This document shows positions 62,583 through 64,000 of a stretch of 64,000 bases of DNA, one piece after another. The notes beneath the pieces were generated by a model. The model ran no database searches, was not told the origin of the DNA, and was given only the letters and a program-made list of their open reading frames with translations. Source of the stretch: Pantoea trifolii (GTDB taxonomy: Bacteria; Pseudomonadota; Gammaproteobacteria; Enterobacterales; Enterobacteriaceae); NCBI RefSeq assembly GCF_024506435.1, contig NZ_JANIET010000001.1, positions 2,418,001-2,482,000 of the forward strand. Reading direction: 5' to 3'. How positions within the stretch are numbered: the stretch's first letter is position 1; each line of letters starts with the position of its first letter. The position numbers and the translations under genes are program-made.

Positions 62583-62846
62583 TTATTCAACCATTTCATT
62601 CCGAAAACTAATTATTTTACAGCCACATTCACAAATACAATCATGAGTTACCACCTGAACTCCGTTATCCAATAAAGTAGGCTCACCCTGTTTAATGAGG
62701 TTATTCCCATGCAATGGACATGACACTATATCTCCTACTAACGCAACTTTCGCTCCTTCAATATACATGGTTGATGAAGCGGATATTACTTTACCGCCGT
62801 GTGATGTTTCATCTCCTAAGCAAGTCACTGCTGGCATACATTTCAC
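62583..62846 (-). CDS. PAAR-domain spike tip protein
   Basis: 87 aa, a single PAAR domain: MPAVTCLGDETSHGGKVISA, then GAKVALVGDIVSCPLHG, and later HDCICECGCKI with four closely spaced Cys for zinc at the tip. PAAR proteins sharpen the VgrG spike and carry effectors. No C-terminal toxin is fused, so an effector would bind separately. It lies 5 bp ahead of the TssM-companion gene. Confidence 0.93.
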   Translation of the reverse strand: MKCMPAVTCLGDETSHGGKVISASSTMYIEGAKVALVGDIVSCPLHGNNLIKQGEPTLLDNGVQVVTHDCICECGCKIISFRNEMVE

Positions 62847-62977
62847 CTAAAAATTCAAAGTTAGCCCTAATGAACATCATTCGAAAATTGAATGATTTTC
62901 AAATTATATAGATACATAATAAATAATGAGCATAGTAACCACATACCCTCCATTGAGTAGACAGGACAAAAAACTTA

Positions 62978-63229
62978 TCAAACTAAACTTTTGACACTTA
63001 GTCTTATTAGCAACTGCAAAAACCAATGATCAAATACAAAAAAAGAAGCGAAAAGCATTGATATAAAATAGGTTAAGAAGGATTTTAAACCATTCGCTAA
63101 ATCAGGCCATGAACCGTGACAAGTCAACGATGAATTAATATATTGAGAAATGAAAACCACTACCACACCTACAAAAAAAGACAATAATGGAAATAGCTCC
63201 GTCCAATTATATTTCTTATGATATGACAT
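62978..63229 (-). CDS. Small two-helix membrane protein
   Basis: 83 aa. Two hydrophobic segments (LFPLLSFFVGVVVVFISQYI and ALS-type FLTYFISMLFASFFVFDHWF) with a short loop containing one Cys. No family recognised. Position between an immunity-like gene and PAAR suggests an accessory of an effector set, perhaps an immunity protein against a membrane-acting toxin; that is a guess. Confidence 0.55.
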   Translation of the reverse strand: MSYHKKYNWTELFPLLSFFVGVVVVFISQYINSSLTCHGSWPDLANGLKSFLTYFISMLFASFFVFDHWFLQLLIRLSVKSLV

Positions 63230-63388
63230 CTGATAATCACTCTCTTACTTATGACTACTTGCATGACGCTACTGATGTGTTAAAAAACTGCCCTTTTCAC
63301 TGATGTACTAAACTGGCATTAAAGAAAATGTCAGTACAGTACACATTTATTTCAAAAGAAATGAAGTATTTTAACTGGTTGAGGATGC

Positions 63389-64000
63389 CTAATTTTTAAA
63401 AGCATTCGGACGTATACGAATAGTTTCGGTTATTTTTTGCCAAATTGTCACCGCTTCAACTTGTGTTAGCCTGCCCTCTCCCTCCAGTCCCTGCTGCAGA
63501 AAAGTCAGTGATAACATGGGAGTTAAAGGTGACGCTGTTTTTTCATTAATGTTGATTGCAAAGCGCAGAGCTTTTTCGCCATAGGTATCACTTAGCAATC
63601 CCTCTGCTAGCCACTGCTCGGCATATAATCCATTCAGATCGCGGCGGCCATTAGCTATGGTATAGCCTTCGGCTTTTTTGATGTTTCGTTCCATCATTTC
63701 ACTTCTTTCCAACAATGAATCCTCAGAGGCGCTGTAATTATCGCTGTCAAAATCGAAGTCCAACGCAGGATACTCGGATGCTTTATAAACAAAGCCGTAT
63801 CTTTCCTTTTGATTTTCATTGACATCTTTAATGAATAGCTCTGGCAAGCAGAATCCAGGCTCTACAGGAATTTCATCACTCTGCTTACCAGTAACTCTTT
63901 TTAAAAGATCAGTTAATTCAATTATTTTATTTGGGACTGTATTCCCGTAAATTTCTGGAATATCTTTTCGATCCTCATCATAGCGTGAGGATGTTCCATT
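63389..64000 (-). CDS. Tli4-like T6SS immunity protein, 5' partial
   Basis: 204 residues are visible; the frame is open to the right edge, so the N-terminus is outside. An internal TTG at 63847 is not the start. The stretch PVEPGFCLPELFIKDV, followed by ERYGFVYKASEYPALDFDF, fits Tli4-type immunity proteins against T6SS amidase effectors, whose domain begins with a P-G-(F/W)-C motif. The rest is helical. Family call by pattern only; the cognate effector would lie beyond the window. Confidence 0.55.
   Translation of the reverse strand, partial: NGTSSRYDEDRKDIPEIYGNTVPNKIIELTDLLKRVTGKQSDEIPVEPGFCLPELFIKDVNENQKERYGFVYKASEYPALDFDFDSDNYSASEDSLLERSEMMERNIKKAEGYTIANGRRDLNGLYAEQWLAEGLLSDTYGEKALRFAININEKTASPLTPMLSLTFLQQGLEGEGRLTQVEAVTIWQKITETIRIRPNAFKN

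Overview
The window looks like the chromosome of an enterobacterium of the Erwinia/Pantoea type. This is inferred from gene style: an enterobacterial phoA with a Pho box, a CsbD/YjbJ protein, tRNA-Ser(GGA), and a type VI secretion (T6SS) gene order with ImpA-domain proteins. No species-level marker is present. About 27 kb is accessory DNA (1-27.4 kb). It is followed by about 22 kb of ordinary metabolic and transport genes (27.4-49.8 kb), and then a T6SS cluster downstream of tRNA-Ser (50-64 kb, running off the right edge).

Accessory part 1 (1-7.9 kb) is a defence-like island. It holds the C-terminal part of a subtilisin-like protease (possibly IetS of an IetAS system). Next is a retron made of a reverse transcriptase-Toprim fusion with a recognisable msr-msd RNA upstream (Eco2/Ec67-like). 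Then comes a divergent single-subunit polymerase (family A fold), and a PUA/EVE-like protein paired with a zinc-ribbon/Mrr nuclease, likely a type IV restriction pair. From 8 to 11 kb there is a small replication and control module typical of satellites or integrative elements: a DUF927 ATPase, a HUH-type Rep-like protein, an AlpA regulator and a 15-bp inverted repeat. From 11 to 17 kb lie a tyrosine recombinase, a RadC-family protein beside a papain-like cysteine peptidase, a DUF2787 protein, and a divergent pair of Mu-type regulators (MuA-domain-I-like and Ner-like). The Ner-like gene leads a run of small secreted or membrane proteins. The run ends in a broken leader and an IS3-family remnant.

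Accessory part 2 (17.8-27.1 kb) is the most unusual locus. Seven tightly packed genes form one operon: WYL regulator, small dynamin-like GTPase, large dynamin-like GTPase, tail-anchored membrane protein, 1079-aa HerA/DUF87-type ATPase with a Ser/Thr-rich insert, LHH (HNH/EndoVII) nuclease, and SUKH (SMI1/KNR4) immunity protein. The members suggest a membrane-associated defence or conflict system with a nuclease effector kept in check by its immunity protein. I do not recognise this full combination as a named system.

The metabolic part contains a polyol-permease/TIM-barrel pair opposite an RpiR regulator and a ribokinase, with three near-identical 19-bp palindromes between them. It also has a LacI-controlled epimerase/NupG-like symporter pair, and a GntR-controlled DUF2848-amidase-EthD-like-MHS symporter operon. 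Stress and connector small proteins follow. Two adjacent genes (aldo/keto reductase and alpha/beta hydrolase) each appear to carry an in-frame internal deletion. The part ends with a Bcr/CflA efflux pump, a GlxA-type regulator, a GAPDH paralogue and phoA. The T6SS block, all on the minus strand, reads in transcription order: Tli4-like immunity protein (partial), small membrane protein, PAAR, TssM-companion protein, TssM, TssA, lipoprotein, DUF805 protein, TssF, TssG, TssJ, TssE, VasL/TagA-like protein.
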